64,000 nucleotides of DNA from assembly GCA_964485395.1 (NCBI GenBank), contig CAZAJF010000022.1, positions 5,853-69,852 on the forward strand. Reading direction: 5' to 3'. Position numbers and translations under genes: made by a program. Under the pieces are notes generated by a model. The model saw nothing but the letters and a program-made list of their open reading frames with translations. It was not told where the DNA came from and ran no database searches. This stretch comes from JANNSO01 sp964485395. GTDB taxonomy: Bacteria > Spirochaetota > Spirochaetia > Treponematales > UBA12059. This document shows positions 1 through 7,405 of this stretch, one piece after another. Position 1 is the first letter of the stretch. Each line of letters opens with the position of its first letter.

Positions 1-237
1 ATCGGCGTCGTCGCGCAATTTACGCTTACCTATGCCGTTTTCTCGATCGAGGGCGGCATGACCGGCGGCTACAGCTACGAGCACAGCGCAGGTACGGGAA
101 CCACCGTGGAAGGCGTCGTGGGCTGCATCGCCGACGCGAAGGTTTGGGGAGAGAATAAATTCAACTGGGGCCTGATGATGGTACCCAAAACCTTCGGCGA
201 CCAAAAATTCAGTTTCGTCACCTATTGGGTGGAATAG
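1..237 (+). CDS. C-terminal part of an unknown protein (truncated by window edge)
   Basis: The reading frame is open from the first base to a TAG at 235-237 and gives 78 residues. The fragment is rich in Gly, Thr, Val and aromatic residues, alternates like beta strands and ends in TYWVE. I see no catalytic motif, and there is too little to assign a family. It converges with the beta-glucosidase gene on the other strand, and a hairpin lies between the two. The start and most of the protein lie outside the window. Confidence 0.6.
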   Translation: MGVVAQFTLTYAVFSIEGGMTGGYSYEHSAGTGTTVEGVVGCIADAKVWGENKFNWGLMMVPKTFGDQKFSFVTYWVE

Positions 238-252
238 CGTCTTTCAGACCTT

Positions 253-285
253 AAAACCCGCACCCCGAGTTTTTCGGGGGCGGGC
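253..285 (-). terminator. Rho-independent terminator of the beta-glucosidase gene
   Basis: CCCGCACCCCGA (257-268) pairs, with one bulge, with TCGGGGGCGGG (274-284) around a T-rich loop. Read on the minus strand the hairpin is followed by TTTTAAGG. It lies just after the bgl stop and between two convergent genes, so it may serve both. Confidence 0.6.
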
Positions 286-291
286 TATGCG

Positions 292-1623
292 TCAATAACC
301 GGCGATTACGTCCCGGTAGTAATAATAGCTGTCCTTGGGAACCCGTTCCAGATTTCGGTAGTCGCAGTAGACGATGCCGAAGCGCTTGGAATAGCCCATG
401 GCCCACTCGAAATTGTCGATAAAGGACCAGACGAAGTAGCCGCGCAGGTTGACCCCTTCCGCCCGGGCGCGCGAACAGGCTTCCAGATGGGAGCGCAGGT
501 AGTCGATCCTGCGGGAATCGTGCACGCGCCGGATGCCGTTTTCCAAGACGGCAACGTCGTCTTCGGCGCTGCCGTTTTCGGTTACGTAGATTGGAATGCC
601 TCCCGATTCCGCGGCAAGCCATTTCAGTAGCCTGTAGAAGCCGTCGGGTACGATGGGCCAACCCATAGCCGTTACGGCTTCCCAGGAGGGAACCGTCCGT
701 ATCTTTTCGGGGGCGCTCTCGTCCAGGGTTACCGTGCTTTCCGAATAGTAATTAAGTCCCACGAAGTCCATCGCGCCGGCGATGAGGGCCATATCGCCGT
801 CTTCAATAGGAAGCTCGATATTTTCAGCGTCGATGAATGCCGCGGGGTAGCCTTTCCCGAAAACCGGACCGGAAAACATCCGCGAGTCCCGGTCGGCGGC
901 ACGTTCCGCCGCCTTGATATCTTCTGGGCTTTTCGTGGCGGGGCGCGGCGTCATGAGGTTCAGCACTATGCCGATTCCACCTGGTATCTCGGCTTCGCGG
1001 AACGCCCGAACGGCCAGGCCGTGGGCAAGGTTCAGGTGGTGTATTGCCCTGTAGGCAGTATTTTTATCCGTAAGGCCGGGTGCGTGGATTCCGTCCCGGT
1101 AACCCAGGTACGCGGAGCACCAGGGTTCGTTGAGCGTAATCCATTTGAGCACGGTACCGCCGAACTCGCGGAAACAGATTTGCGCATAGGAAGCAAAAGC
1201 AAAAGCGGTGTCGCGGTTCGCCCAGCCGCCGTTGTCCTGGAGCGCTTGGGGAAGATCCCAGTGGTAGAGCGTGGCCGCCGGTTCGATTCCCGCCGCACGC
1301 AAAGCCGCGATGAGACGCTTGTAATAGGCGATGCCGTCCGAGTTTACGGTTCCTGTACCTTCGGGAACGATGCGCGGCCAGGCGATGGAAAATCGGTACG
1401 CCTGAATGCCCGCCGCTTTCATGAGCGCGATGTCCTCGGGGTAGCGGTGGTACTGGTCGCAGGAAACATCGCCGTTGTCGCCGGCGTATACCGTGCCCGG
1501 AGTGCGGCAGAATCGATCCCAGATGCTTTCGCCCCGGCCGTCTTCCCGCGCCGCCCCCTCTACCTGGAAACTGGCGGTAGCGGCACCCCAGAGGAAGTCT
1601 TTCGGAAAATCGGGCTTGGCCAT
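292..1623 (-). CDS. bglA: Beta-glucosidase, glycoside hydrolase family 1
   Basis: This 443-residue cytoplasmic enzyme should hydrolyse beta-glucosides, possibly phospho-beta-glucosides, by the retaining GH1 mechanism. The acid/base Glu is E166 in the NEP motif (165-167) and the nucleophile is E349 in TENG (348-351). The N-terminal FPKDFLWGAATASFQVEG signature and the SFIDNFEW motif near the C-terminus are intact. The length is typical for bacterial GH1. The start ATG follows an AGGAGA ribosome site on the minus strand. No sugar transporter is adjacent, only a family-3 solute-binding protein upstream. The choice between free and 6-phosphorylated substrates cannot be made by eye. Confidence 0.93.
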   Translation of the reverse strand: MAKPDFPKDFLWGAATASFQVEGAAREDGRGESIWDRFCRTPGTVYAGDNGDVSCDQYHRYPEDIALMKAAGIQAYRFSIAWPRIVPEGTGTVNSDGIAYYKRLIAALRAAGIEPAATLYHWDLPQALQDNGGWANRDTAFAFASYAQICFREFGGTVLKWITLNEPWCSAYLGYRDGIHAPGLTDKNTAYRAIHHLNLAHGLAVRAFREAEIPGGIGIVLNLMTPRPATKSPEDIKAAERAADRDSRMFSGPVFGKGYPAAFIDAENIELPIEDGDMALIAGAMDFVGLNYYSESTVTLDESAPEKIRTVPSWEAVTAMGWPIVPDGFYRLLKWLAAESGGIPIYVTENGSAEDDVAVLENGIRRVHDSRRIDYLRSHLEACSRARAEGVNLRGYFVWSFIDNFEWAMGYSKRFGIVYCDYRNLERVPKDSYYYYRDVIAGY

Positions 1624-1933
1624 GGTCGTCTCCTGTGGTTACTGCAAAGTTGGGGTTTATCGTAGCTGATGCACCATATTTTCGCAATCCGCCTTCCATC
1701 GGAATATCATCCGCCGTCTTTGAAAAAAATGTGCGATATTGTTTTTCGGTATTGGGTCAATTCTTGATGACTGGCCGCCAGGTTTCGGGTAAGCGCGATT
1801 CAGTATCACGCACGCTCGTGCAGGCCTGGCGTCCCAGTTCAAGCTTCGCCGGAAAGGCAATTCTGCAGCCCATGCCGAAGCTGATTTCGCTGCCGTGCAC
1901 CGTTACCCTGGCGGCAAAACCGGCGGGAATGGT
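1624..1933. other. 310-bp intergenic stretch with an open frame after the solute-binding protein stop
   Basis: On the minus strand, the frame of the upstream solute-binding protein stays open for 58 more codons after its TAA, down to a TGA at 1757-1759. The stretch is coding-like in composition (it contains PAKLELGRQAC and ends in RPVIKN). It has no good start codon or ribosome site and I do not recognise it. The part from 1624 to about 1740 is AT-richer and carries the bgl leader. It may be the remnant of a lost gene or chance. Confidence 0.3.
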
Positions 1934-2695
1934 TTATTCGGCGCGCAGGTATTCCCGTACGATTTTATTCCATGCTCCCGACGCTTTTAATTTTGCCAGG
2001 CCTTTATTGAACGTATCGACGAATGTCTGGTTTCCAGCAGGCTTTCGGCCCAGCATGAGGCAGTAATCCCAATTTTCTATCGGTTTGGGGTCAAAGGCGA
2101 TGCGAGCGGCTTCTTCGGGCTTGAACTGTCTACGGAGCATATCCTCCCCGACGATTCGGTCCAGAGAGAACACATCGATGACGCCGAGCAGGAGCAGCCG
2201 GAAATTATCCGATTCGGTGTTCGCCAGCGCCATGGACAGGGGAATCCCCGTTTTTTTTGCCTCTTCGAACCACGGGTAGGAACCGGATCGCAGTCCTCCG
2301 ATTCGCAGCCCCGAGAGATCGGCGAAGCTCGTCCAGCGAAACGGTTTTTCCCTGAGATGATAAAACACGGCGGTTCCCGATATCACGACGTCGCTGAAGT
2401 AGAAATCGCGCTCGCGCTCCGGTGTACGAACCCATAATAGGCTGGCTTCCACCGTGCCGGCTTCCAGCATCGCCTGGGCGCGCACCCACGGAACAAAAAT
2501 GAATTCAGGTTTTACGCCTTGGAGCGCGAAGGCCTCCGTCATGATTCGCGCGGCAAGGCCTTTATTAGCGGCGCTTGAGTCTAAATATGGAGGCCACTCG
2601 CCAACCGCGACGCGAATGAGAACCTGGGCGGGCAAGCTTGCTGCCAAAAGAAACAGCGCACAGGCAATTGCCGTGATTCTGAATGGAGTACGCAC
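1934..2695 (-). CDS. Family-3 periplasmic solute-binding protein
   Basis: This 253-residue exported protein has a hydrophobic signal segment ending near SLPAQ. A type II periplasmic-binding fold of the amino-acid-binding (SBP_bac_3) class follows, starting IRVAVGEWPPYLD. The GTVEASLLWVRTPERERDFYFS segment is typical of the ligand-cleft lobe. It starts with GTG, nine bases after AAGGAG. No ABC permease or ATPase gene lies beside it, so it may be an orphan receptor or work with a distant transporter. Family assignment is good; the ligand is unknown. Confidence 0.8.
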   Translation of the reverse strand: MRTPFRITAIACALFLLAASLPAQVLIRVAVGEWPPYLDSSAANKGLAARIMTEAFALQGVKPEFIFVPWVRAQAMLEAGTVEASLLWVRTPERERDFYFSDVVISGTAVFYHLREKPFRWTSFADLSGLRIGGLRSGSYPWFEEAKKTGIPLSMALANTESDNFRLLLLGVIDVFSLDRIVGEDMLRRQFKPEEAARIAFDPKPIENWDYCLMLGRKPAGNQTFVDTFNKGLAKLKASGAWNKIVREYLRAE

Positions 2696-2791
2696 GATCG
2701 TATTCTCCTTGCCGGATATGAAGTATCAATCCTTTTCCTAAAAAAAGCAATTCCCGCATGACGCTCGCTTCGTGGACGGCGAGATCCAAAC

Positions 2792-2819
2792 TTGACATAT
2801 CCGGCCGGTGAAGTATACT
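2792..2819 (+). promoter_or_regulatory. Sigma-70 promoter of the M16C peptidase gene
   Basis: A perfect -35 TTGACA (2792-2797) is separated by 16 bases from TATACT (2814-2819). The peptidase ATG is 39 bases downstream. Its TTG could be misread as an upstream start codon in the same frame, but the promoter reading is far better supported. Confidence 0.75.
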
Positions 2820-2857
2820 GGCCGCTCCATATCTTCAAAAATAAAAGAGGCCATTTC

Positions 2858-5800
2858 ATGGATCGACACGTCATTCCCGAGCCCTCGCATAAGTCCGGCG
2901 ATGTTGTTTCAGGCTTCCATATCGATACCGTAACCCCGGTGAACGACGTCAAGGCTCTGTGCTACGAATGCACCCATCAGGCAACGGGCGCCGCCCTCGT
3001 CCACCTGCACTGCGGCGACCGCGACAACATGTACGCCGTCAGTTTTCGCACGCCGCCGACGGATTCCGCGGGCGAGGCGCATATCCTCGAGCATTCCGTG
3101 CTCGCAGGATCCAAGAAGTATCCCTTGCGCGGCGTATTCGAAGAGCTTAAAAAAACATCCATGGCCACCTACCTCAACGCCAGTACCTTTGAAGATAAAA
3201 CCCTCTACCCGGTGAGCTCCGCGGTGCGTGCGGATTTTTGGAACCTGGCCGATGTCTACACGGACGTGACGCTGCACCCGCTCATCGCCAGGCAGACCTT
3301 CATGCAGGAAGGCCATCATTTCGAGTTCGAGAAGGAAGGCGACATCGATTCCGCGCTTACAATTTCCGGCGTGGTCTACAACGAGATGAAAGGCGCCATG
3401 TCTTCCGCGGAAAACATCGTGTATCAGGAGCTGGAATGCGCCTTGTATCCCGATACCGCCTACGCGTTCAATTCAGGCGGCGACCCCGACGCCATACCCG
3501 ACCTGAGCTACGAGGCGTTGGTCGAGTTTCACCGCAGGCATTACAGCCCCTCGAACGCCACCTGGTTTCTGTACGGCGATATACCTTTGCGTGAGCATCT
3601 GGCCTTTGTCGATTCCAGATTGCAGGGATTCAGCAGGGTGGAAGCGGATGCATCGATCAAGGAACAGCCTCGCTGGACGGCCCCCAGGCAGCATGCGGTT
3701 TCGTATCCCGTGGCGTCGGATGAATCCATCGAAGGCAAAACTTTTATAAGCTTGGGCTGGCTCGCGGCCCCTCTGCATGATGTCCAAGAAACCCTGCTGT
3801 TGCAAGTTCTCGGCGAGGCTTTATTGGGTAGCGCGGCAGGCCCTTTGCGAAAGGCTCTCGTCGATTCCGGTTTGGGGCAGGATTTACTCTTTGGCGGCTA
3901 TATAGGACACAAGCTTCAAGGCGCTTTTGCCTTTTTTCTGCGTGGTTCCGAACCCGATCGGGCGGAACGGGTCCAGGACTTGGCCTTTGTAACCTTGCGG
4001 GATATTACGGATAGGGGGCTCGACGCGGATTTGATGGAGGCGGCATTCCACAAAATGGAATTTTCCGGCCGCGAGATACGGAACTCGTGCGCGCCTAATC
4101 AGCTCCTTGTACGCATGGCCGAATTTTCAAATTACGGCATCGATCCAAAAAACGGTCTCCTGTACGGTTCCCTTCTCGCGGCGGCACGAGAGCGCTGGCT
4201 TCGCGAACCGGATCTTTTCCAGGGTTTGATCCAGCGCTGGCTGCTTGATAATCCTCATCGCGTGCTTTCCGTGGTTTCGCCAAGCCAGACTATGGCTAAG
4301 GAGAAGGAAACTGCCTTTAAGGCTCGGATGGCCGCGTTCAAGGCTACGATGGACAAGGCGCAGCTTGAACGGATACGCGACGAAGCGTCGACGCTCAAGA
4401 CGGCGCAGGGTAAAACGGAGGCGCCTGAAGCACTGAACTGCGTGCCGCATATTGCGATTACCGACGTGCCTCGCTCGATTACGCCGTTCCCGAGTCTCGT
4501 GACGTCGGGGCATACGACGCTGCTGACCCATCCGGTTTTCTCCAACGGAATCCTCGCCGTAGACCTTGCCTTTAACGCTAGCGACCTGTCCGACGAGGAA
4601 ATCCTCCTGCTTCCGTTCTTGGCAAAAGCCACCCTGAATTGCGGCGCGACGGGCTTCGACTATGCCGCCATGGCTACCCGAATAGCGCGTTCCTCAGGGG
4701 GGCTCGGCTTTCGCGTCGGCGCGCACGAACGTCCGGGGGCAGGATCCTTGCCGCCAATTACCATGCTGATTCTTCAGGGCAGCGCGCTGGAGCGGAATAT
4801 CCCCGAGCTGTTTACCATATTCCGCGACCTTATCCTGAGCGCCGATTATTCGGACGCCAAACGCATCAAGGATCTTGCCCACAGTTTTTATAATGGATAT
4901 AAAAGCCGCCTGTCGCGCAAAGGGTCCGCCTACGCCGCCCTTGCCGCCGCAGCCGGCTTAAGCCCCGCCTGTCACAGGAACGAAATGCTCCTTGGATTTA
5001 CCCAGATAAAAAAAATGCGGGATTTGGCGGCCCGATGCGATTCCGACGCCGCGGGTATGGGAGGCCAGCTCCGCGCCCTCGCCGACAGGCTGTTCTCGAG
5101 CGGCCGCCTCACGGTAAACCTGACCGGCGAAGCCCACTTGCTGGAAGAAGGCGAAAACCGGGCGTCAAGGTTCGTCGCGAGCCTCCCCGAGGAGAAGATC
5201 GAAGCGCTGCCTGTTATAAAAGAATTACCGAAAATGTCGGTAGGCGTCGCCATACAGTCGCAGATCAACCATGTCGCGCGCGTTTTCAAGACCGTGGGGA
5301 TGGATCACGCGGCGGCGCCTGCGCTTAAAATCCTAAGCTTTATCGTCGGCAACGACTATCTGCACAAAAAGCTCCGCGTCCAGGGCGGAGCGTACGGCGG
5401 TTACGCCGAATATAACGCGAGCGGAGGCGGATTATTCAAATTGGTCAGCTATCGAGATCCTCGCCTCGCGGATACCGTATCGGACTTCAACGGATTCATC
5501 GACTATCTCAGGTCGGCGGAGTTCAGCGCCGCCGCCGTAGAGAAGGCGCGCATCGGGGTTATAGGCGCAAACGACTATATCTTCGCGCCGTGGAGCGCGG
5601 GGGAGCGTGCGCTGAGCGACCATGTGCGGGGAATAAGCGTGGAACGGCGTAATGCCTTCCGTGAAGGATTATTTACCGTAACCATCGGCGACATCAGGAA
5701 AAATGCCCTGCCCATGCTCGAGGAAGCCTACGCATCGGCTCCCAAGGCCGTCGTTGGCTCGCGCGAGGCCATAGAGAAGGCGAACGCCGCGTTTACAAGC

Positions 5801-5863
5801 GAATCTTTCCGGAAGCCCTGCGGCAGGGAAGCGCCGTTCTTGATAATGAGCCTGGAGGACTGA
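2858..5863 (+). CDS. M16C (PreP/insulinase-like) zinc metallopeptidase
   Basis: This 1,001-residue protein belongs to the pitrilysin clan, subfamily M16C, the large single-chain peptidases that close around short unstructured peptides. The inverted zinc motif HILEH is at residues 75-79, and the downstream glutamate lies in the VVYNEMKGAMSS segment. The length fits PreP-type enzymes made of four homologous domains. The ATG at 2858 follows AAAGAGG at 2844-2850. No signal peptide is visible, so it is probably cytoplasmic peptide turnover. It is transcribed from a strong promoter just upstream. Confidence 0.9.
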   Translation: MDRHVIPEPSHKSGDVVSGFHIDTVTPVNDVKALCYECTHQATGAALVHLHCGDRDNMYAVSFRTPPTDSAGEAHILEHSVLAGSKKYPLRGVFEELKKTSMATYLNASTFEDKTLYPVSSAVRADFWNLADVYTDVTLHPLIARQTFMQEGHHFEFEKEGDIDSALTISGVVYNEMKGAMSSAENIVYQELECALYPDTAYAFNSGGDPDAIPDLSYEALVEFHRRHYSPSNATWFLYGDIPLREHLAFVDSRLQGFSRVEADASIKEQPRWTAPRQHAVSYPVASDESIEGKTFISLGWLAAPLHDVQETLLLQVLGEALLGSAAGPLRKALVDSGLGQDLLFGGYIGHKLQGAFAFFLRGSEPDRAERVQDLAFVTLRDITDRGLDADLMEAAFHKMEFSGREIRNSCAPNQLLVRMAEFSNYGIDPKNGLLYGSLLAAARERWLREPDLFQGLIQRWLLDNPHRVLSVVSPSQTMAKEKETAFKARMAAFKATMDKAQLERIRDEASTLKTAQGKTEAPEALNCVPHIAITDVPRSITPFPSLVTSGHTTLLTHPVFSNGILAVDLAFNASDLSDEEILLLPFLAKATLNCGATGFDYAAMATRIARSSGGLGFRVGAHERPGAGSLPPITMLILQGSALERNIPELFTIFRDLILSADYSDAKRIKDLAHSFYNGYKSRLSRKGSAYAALAAAAGLSPACHRNEMLLGFTQIKKMRDLAARCDSDAAGMGGQLRALADRLFSSGRLTVNLTGEAHLLEEGENRASRFVASLPEEKIEALPVIKELPKMSVGVAIQSQINHVARVFKTVGMDHAAAPALKILSFIVGNDYLHKKLRVQGGAYGGYAEYNASGGGLFKLVSYRDPRLADTVSDFNGFIDYLRSAEFSAAAVEKARIGVIGANDYIFAPWSAGERALSDHVRGISVERRNAFREGLFTVTIGDIRKNALPMLEEAYASAPKAVVGSREAIEKANAAFTSESFRKPCGREAPFLIMSLED

Positions 5864-5881
5864 AGCCGTTTTTTGGCGATC

Positions 5882-6757
5882 ATGGAAATTCAAATAGTCC
5901 TGCCAGCAAAAAAAGCCGCGCTTGCCTTGACGGTTGACGAACTGTCCTCCTCTGCGCCGAGGCGATTGCGCCTGGCGGGGGAGGCTCATCATCTCGTCTT
6001 TCTGCAAACGGGCAGCATCCTTGCCCAGGATGCCAGGCGCAGGCGTGAAACTTTCGAGGCTCCCGTTATTTTACTTGTCTCGCAGGCATCAATCGGCGAT
6101 TCATTCCTTGAGATTACGGCGGCGACGCAAGGCATGATTTTGGGTTTTCTGCCGTCAACCTTGGAAACCTTGTCTTCGCTAGACGCTGACAGCGCCGTTT
6201 TTGACGCGCTGTCAGCATTGCGCGAGGAGCCTTTTTCCGTTTCTTTCAACGAAGCCGCAGCCTCGTCGGGCAACGGCAAGCTCCGGGATATCTGCAGGCA
6301 TATGGCGGAAGGCAAACCCGGTCGCAATGCACTTGCCTTGGCCGGTATCCTGGAAGTTTTCGTAGAAACGGCGCATGCTTTTTCCTGTACTTCCGGTAAT
6401 TCCGGGATCCGGGAAAAAGACGGCGCGGATGGCATTTGGTCCATCCAACAGGTCATGGATTATATAGAAAGCAACTACGCAGAAGCATTCAGCCTGGAAT
6501 GGTTCGTAAAGAAATGCGCCATGAACACCAGTGATTTTTCCCGGAGGTTCAAGGAATCCGCGGGATGCCCCCTCTTCGAATTCATCAACCGGCGTCGCAT
6601 AGACCGCGCCTGCCAGCTCTTGAAAAACTCCGACCTTCCCGTTATCGACATAGCCCTGAGCACGGGCTTTACCAACCTGTCATTCTTCAACCGCTACTTC
6701 CTCCGCATCATGGACGACAGCCCACGTTCCTGGCGGACGAAAGCCCGCCGCTCCTGA
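5882..6757 (+). CDS. AraC-family transcriptional regulator
   Basis: This protein of about 291 residues has a poorly conserved N-terminal sensor half. A C-terminal AraC/XylS DNA-binding domain follows over roughly the last 100 residues: WSIQQVMDYIESNYAEAFSLE, then the second helix-turn-helix with DIALSTGFTNLSFFNRYF. The ATG at 5882 is chosen; an in-frame TTG at 5873 is an alternative, 14 bases after a GGAGG. It begins 18 bases after the peptidase stop, so the two may be co-transcribed. The effector and targets are unknown. A hairpin terminator overlaps the stop codon. Confidence 0.85.
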   Translation: MEIQIVLPAKKAALALTVDELSSSAPRRLRLAGEAHHLVFLQTGSILAQDARRRRETFEAPVILLVSQASIGDSFLEITAATQGMILGFLPSTLETLSSLDADSAVFDALSALREEPFSVSFNEAAASSGNGKLRDICRHMAEGKPGRNALALAGILEVFVETAHAFSCTSGNSGIREKDGADGIWSIQQVMDYIESNYAEAFSLEWFVKKCAMNTSDFSRRFKESAGCPLFEFINRRRIDRACQLLKNSDLPVIDIALSTGFTNLSFFNRYFLRIMDDSPRSWRTKARRS

Positions 6758-6788
6758 AAATCAACTCGCGAGCGAATTGATTTTTCTT
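6757..6788 (+). terminator. Rho-independent terminator after the AraC gene
   Basis: AAAATCAA (6757-6764) pairs with TTGATTTT (6777-6784), with an inner CGC/GCG pairing. The hairpin continues into TTTTTCTT. It starts on the last base of the AraC stop codon and separates that gene from the C-ring operon. Confidence 0.65.
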
Positions 6789-6802
6789 AAGAAAGTATCG
6801 GT

Positions 6803-6830
6803 TTGCATCGATCCTTCCGCAAAATAGTAT
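6803..6830 (+). promoter_or_regulatory. Candidate promoter of the FliN-FliN-FliM::FliG operon
   Basis: TTGCAT (6803-6808), a 16-base spacer, then TAGTAT (6825-6830), 54 bases before the first ATG. The match to sigma-70 is moderate. I did not see a clear sigma-28 promoter, so the operon may not be under classical late flagellar control. Confidence 0.45.
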
Positions 6831-6884
6831 AAGAATCAGCCTCATCCGCCGGAGTATCATTTTTATATCTTGAAGGAGGAACCG

Positions 6885-7163
6885 ATGATCGACGACGGTG
6901 ACAAAAAACGTAATCCGGCCGTAGAGGGCCGGATACCCGTTTCCCTGAACGTGATTCTGGCGGAAGGTAAAATAAGTCCCGCCGAAATGGAGGAAGGCCT
7001 CGAATCGGCAAGCCTGGAACTTCGCGCGTTTCCCAAAAAGCGCGTGTTTCTGGAGGCGGGCGGCGTCGTAATCGCCGAAGGCACGATCGTCAGGCGGCGG
7101 GGACAATCGTTTTTCCGCGTACGCAAAATAAACCTAAAATCAAGCCAGGAGGCAGTGCAATGA
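6885..7163 (+). CDS. Divergent SpoA/FliN-like C-ring protein
   Basis: This 92-residue protein is almost entirely one SpoA-like domain. IPVSLNVILAEGKISPAEME is followed by a second half with VFLEAGGVVIAEGTIV, which matches the G-x-x-V-A-x-G pattern of FliN, FliM and SctQ C-termini. It lacks the N-terminal extension of ordinary FliN. The ATG at 6885 follows GAAGGAGGAACCG. An in-frame TTG at 6870 would place the ribosome site inside the gene and is rejected. Its stop overlaps the next start (ATGA). Its sequence drift from the second FliN-like protein suggests a different role in the ring. Confidence 0.65.
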   Translation: MIDDGDKKRNPAVEGRIPVSLNVILAEGKISPAEMEEGLESASLELRAFPKKRVFLEAGGVVIAEGTIVRRRGQSFFRVRKINLKSSQEAVQ

Positions 7164-7405
7164 AAACCGGAACCATCAACGACGCAAAGATCAAGGTACA
7201 GATAGTATTGGGCGAGAAACAGCTCAGCGTGGAACGGCTTTCAAGCCTTCGGGAAGGTTCCATTATCCAGGTGGAGACTTTTGCGGGCGAGCCCGTGCAG
7301 CTGCTGGCCGGCGGGGAAGTGATAGCCGAGGGCGAAGTCGTCGTCATCGACGAGAATTTCGGCATGCGCGTCACGAAGCTGCTTACCGTGGGAAAACCAT
7401 CATGA
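7160..7405 (+). CDS. fliN: FliN-like SpoA-domain protein
   Basis: This 81-residue protein has a canonical SpoA (surface presentation of antigens) domain. IKVQIVLGEKQLSVERLSSL is followed by GEPVQLLAGGEVIAEGEVVV and a NFGMRVTKLL end, as in the C-terminal half of FliN and FliY. SpoA domains dimerise to form the base of the flagellar C-ring. The protein is shorter than usual and has no CheC or N-terminal module. The ribosome site CCAGGAGG lies inside the previous gene, and both ends overlap neighbours by ATGA, so expression is translationally coupled. Confidence 0.8.
   Translation: MKTGTINDAKIKVQIVLGEKQLSVERLSSLREGSIIQVETFAGEPVQLLAGGEVIAEGEVVVIDENFGMRVTKLLTVGKPS

Noticed and set aside
2792..2857. 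N-terminal extension of the M16C peptidase starting at TTG 2792
   Set aside because: The TTG is the -35 hexamer of a strong promoter and has no ribosome site; the ATG at 2858 has one.
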